Shown here piece after piece: positions 63,016-64,000 of a stretch of DNA of 64,000 bases (positions within the stretch are counted from its first letter, which is position 1; each line of letters opens with the position of its first letter). Position numbers and translations under genes: made by a program. Origin of the DNA: Narthecium ossifragum. Its lineage: Eukaryota > Streptophyta > Magnoliopsida > Dioscoreales > Nartheciaceae. The DNA lies in the NCBI GenBank assembly GCA_963920575.1, contig OY986973.1, positions 17,656,062 through 17,720,061 of the forward strand, read 5' to 3'. Below the pieces are notes generated by a model. That model was not told the origin of the DNA. It worked only from the letters and a program-made list of their open reading frames with translations, and made no database searches.

Positions 63016-64000
63016 ATGATGAATCCTAAACTGAAAGGAAGAACTCTGGCTGGAAATGCAAATGGGGGAGCTGATCTGAGCTTGGCTACCTTGATTGAAA
63101 AAGGGGAGGACTTGGGCCCCATTGTCAGGCATGCATTCGAAGCTGGAAACCCAGAGGCCTTCTCACACCAGCTCACAAATGTAGTTAAGAGAAAGGAGAT
63201 TGAGATAGAGGAGCTATGTAAATTTCACTATGAGGAATTCATTCTTGCTGTCGATGAGCTGCGTGCTCTGTTAGTTGATGCGGATGGGCTCAAAAGTTTG
63301 CTGTCGGGAGAGAACTTGCGGCTTCAAGAAGTGGGAAGCACTCTTCTGCAGAACCTGGATGAGCTCCTTGAGCTGTACTTGGTTAAGAAAAATGTCAAGG
63401 AGGCAATTGTGAAACTGGAGAAATGTATCCAGGTCTTGAACCTTTGTCATAAGTGCAACCAAGACCTCTTGGGCAGCCAGTATTATCCCGCGTTGAGGAC
63501 ATTAGACCTGATCGAAAAGGATTTCCTGCAGAAAATTCCCATTCAGCGTCTCAGAAAGGTGATCAAAGCACAAATACCATCAATAAAGTTGCATATAGAG
63601 AAGAAACTTGCCAATGAATTCACTGATTGGCTAGTAGATACAAGAGGCAAAGCAAGGGAGATTGGGCAATTTGCTATAGGACAGGCTGCATCAGCTCGTC
63701 AAAGAGATGAAGAACTGCGTGCTCGTCAAAGAGAAGCTGAGGAGCAGAGTTATGCAGGCACTGTTGATTGCATTTACAAATTGGACATTGCGCAGATAGA
63801 TGAAGATGTGGTTCTAGAAATTGATCTCACTCCTGTGCATCGAGCATATCATATCTACACTTGCCTTGCTTTGGAAGACAAGTTCCGTGACTACTATCAC
63901 AATAACCGTCTCCAACAGCTGAATCAGGATTTGCAGATGTCTGCACAACCCTTTCTAGAGTCCTACCAGAGCTATTTTGCACAAATTGCAGGATACTTTA
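63016..64000 (+). CDS. SEC15A: Exocyst complex component SEC15A-like, N-terminal 328 codons (runs off the window)
   Basis: The frame is open from ATG 63016 (or the adjacent ATG 63019) to the edge. Residues match SEC15A: ADLSLATLIEKGEDLGPIVR, HAFEAGNP, IEELCKFHYEEFILAVDELR, LVDADGLKSLLSG, YYPALRTLDLIEKDFLQKIP, then ASARQRDEELRARQREAEEQ, DLTPVHRAYHIYTCLALED, FRDYYHNNRLQQLN and QPFLESYQSYFAQIAGYF. The family is about 790 residues, so roughly 60% lies beyond the window. Plant SEC15 genes have an uninterrupted coding exon, as here. The protein is a subunit of the exocyst, which tethers secretory vesicles to the plasma membrane, and SEC15 links the complex to Rab GTPases on vesicles. The SEC15A rather than SEC15B assignment rests on the QPFxESYQxxxAQxAGYF block and the absence of a long Gly/Ser insert before DLTP. 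No defect is seen. Confidence 0.94.
   Translation, partial: MMNPKLKGRTLAGNANGGADLSLATLIEKGEDLGPIVRHAFEAGNPEAFSHQLTNVVKRKEIEIEELCKFHYEEFILAVDELRALLVDADGLKSLLSGENLRLQEVGSTLLQNLDELLELYLVKKNVKEAIVKLEKCIQVLNLCHKCNQDLLGSQYYPALRTLDLIEKDFLQKIPIQRLRKVIKAQIPSIKLHIEKKLANEFTDWLVDTRGKAREIGQFAIGQAASARQRDEELRARQREAEEQSYAGTVDCIYKLDIAQIDEDVVLEIDLTPVHRAYHIYTCLALEDKFRDYYHNNRLQQLNQDLQMSAQPFLESYQSYFAQIAGYF

Overview
This window looks like nuclear DNA of a flowering plant: spliced genes with GT-AG introns, plant-only families (DUF247, FAR1-related, GH17, ARF-GAP of the AGD type, SEC15) and a dense nest of plant transposons. The high GC at the 5' end of the DUF247 exon hints at a monocot, but the sequence does not settle the species.

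Three host genes look intact. They are a single-exon DUF247 gene (13861-15423, +), a seven-exon ArfGAP2/3-type ARF GTPase-activating protein (49378-57619, +) and the first 328 codons of a SEC15A-like exocyst gene running off the right edge (63016-64000, +), with a probable intron in its 5' UTR. All other coding signals are broken: a FAR1/MULE transposase-like gene, an LRR receptor kinase, two hAT transposases, an L1 LINE, CACTA transposase pieces, an F-box fragment and a GH17 beta-glucanase.

Layout: 1-1261 simple tandem repeats and anonymous DNA; 1262-9336 an inverted-repeat-bounded block with the FAR1-like and kinase pseudogenes; 9904-13259 a complete hAT-type insertion with 8-bp target duplication; the DUF247 gene; 15575-22920 a minus-strand L1 interrupted by a solo LTR; about 22930-31890 a CACTA element holding three solo LTRs; 32423-34949 a Harbinger-like element with an F-box fragment and another solo LTR; the GH17 remnant; 36884-48791 a probable second hAT stuffed with LTRs; the ARF-GAP gene; a TCGGTACCGA-rich foldback; a MULE-like insertion; the SEC15 gene.

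The most striking pattern is in the LTRs. At least eight are solo (six with TG...CA ends and exact or one-mismatch 5-bp target duplications in family 1/2, one more in a copia-like family). Each carries a short array of self-complementary words around ATCGAT or GTCGA...TCGAC. Arms differ from copy to copy (AAGATCGATCTT, ATGATCGATCAT, GAGATCGATCTC, TTGGATCGATCCAA, ACGGTCGAT...ATCGACCGT) while flanking LTR sequence stays alignable. I know of no described function for this and report it as the main lead.
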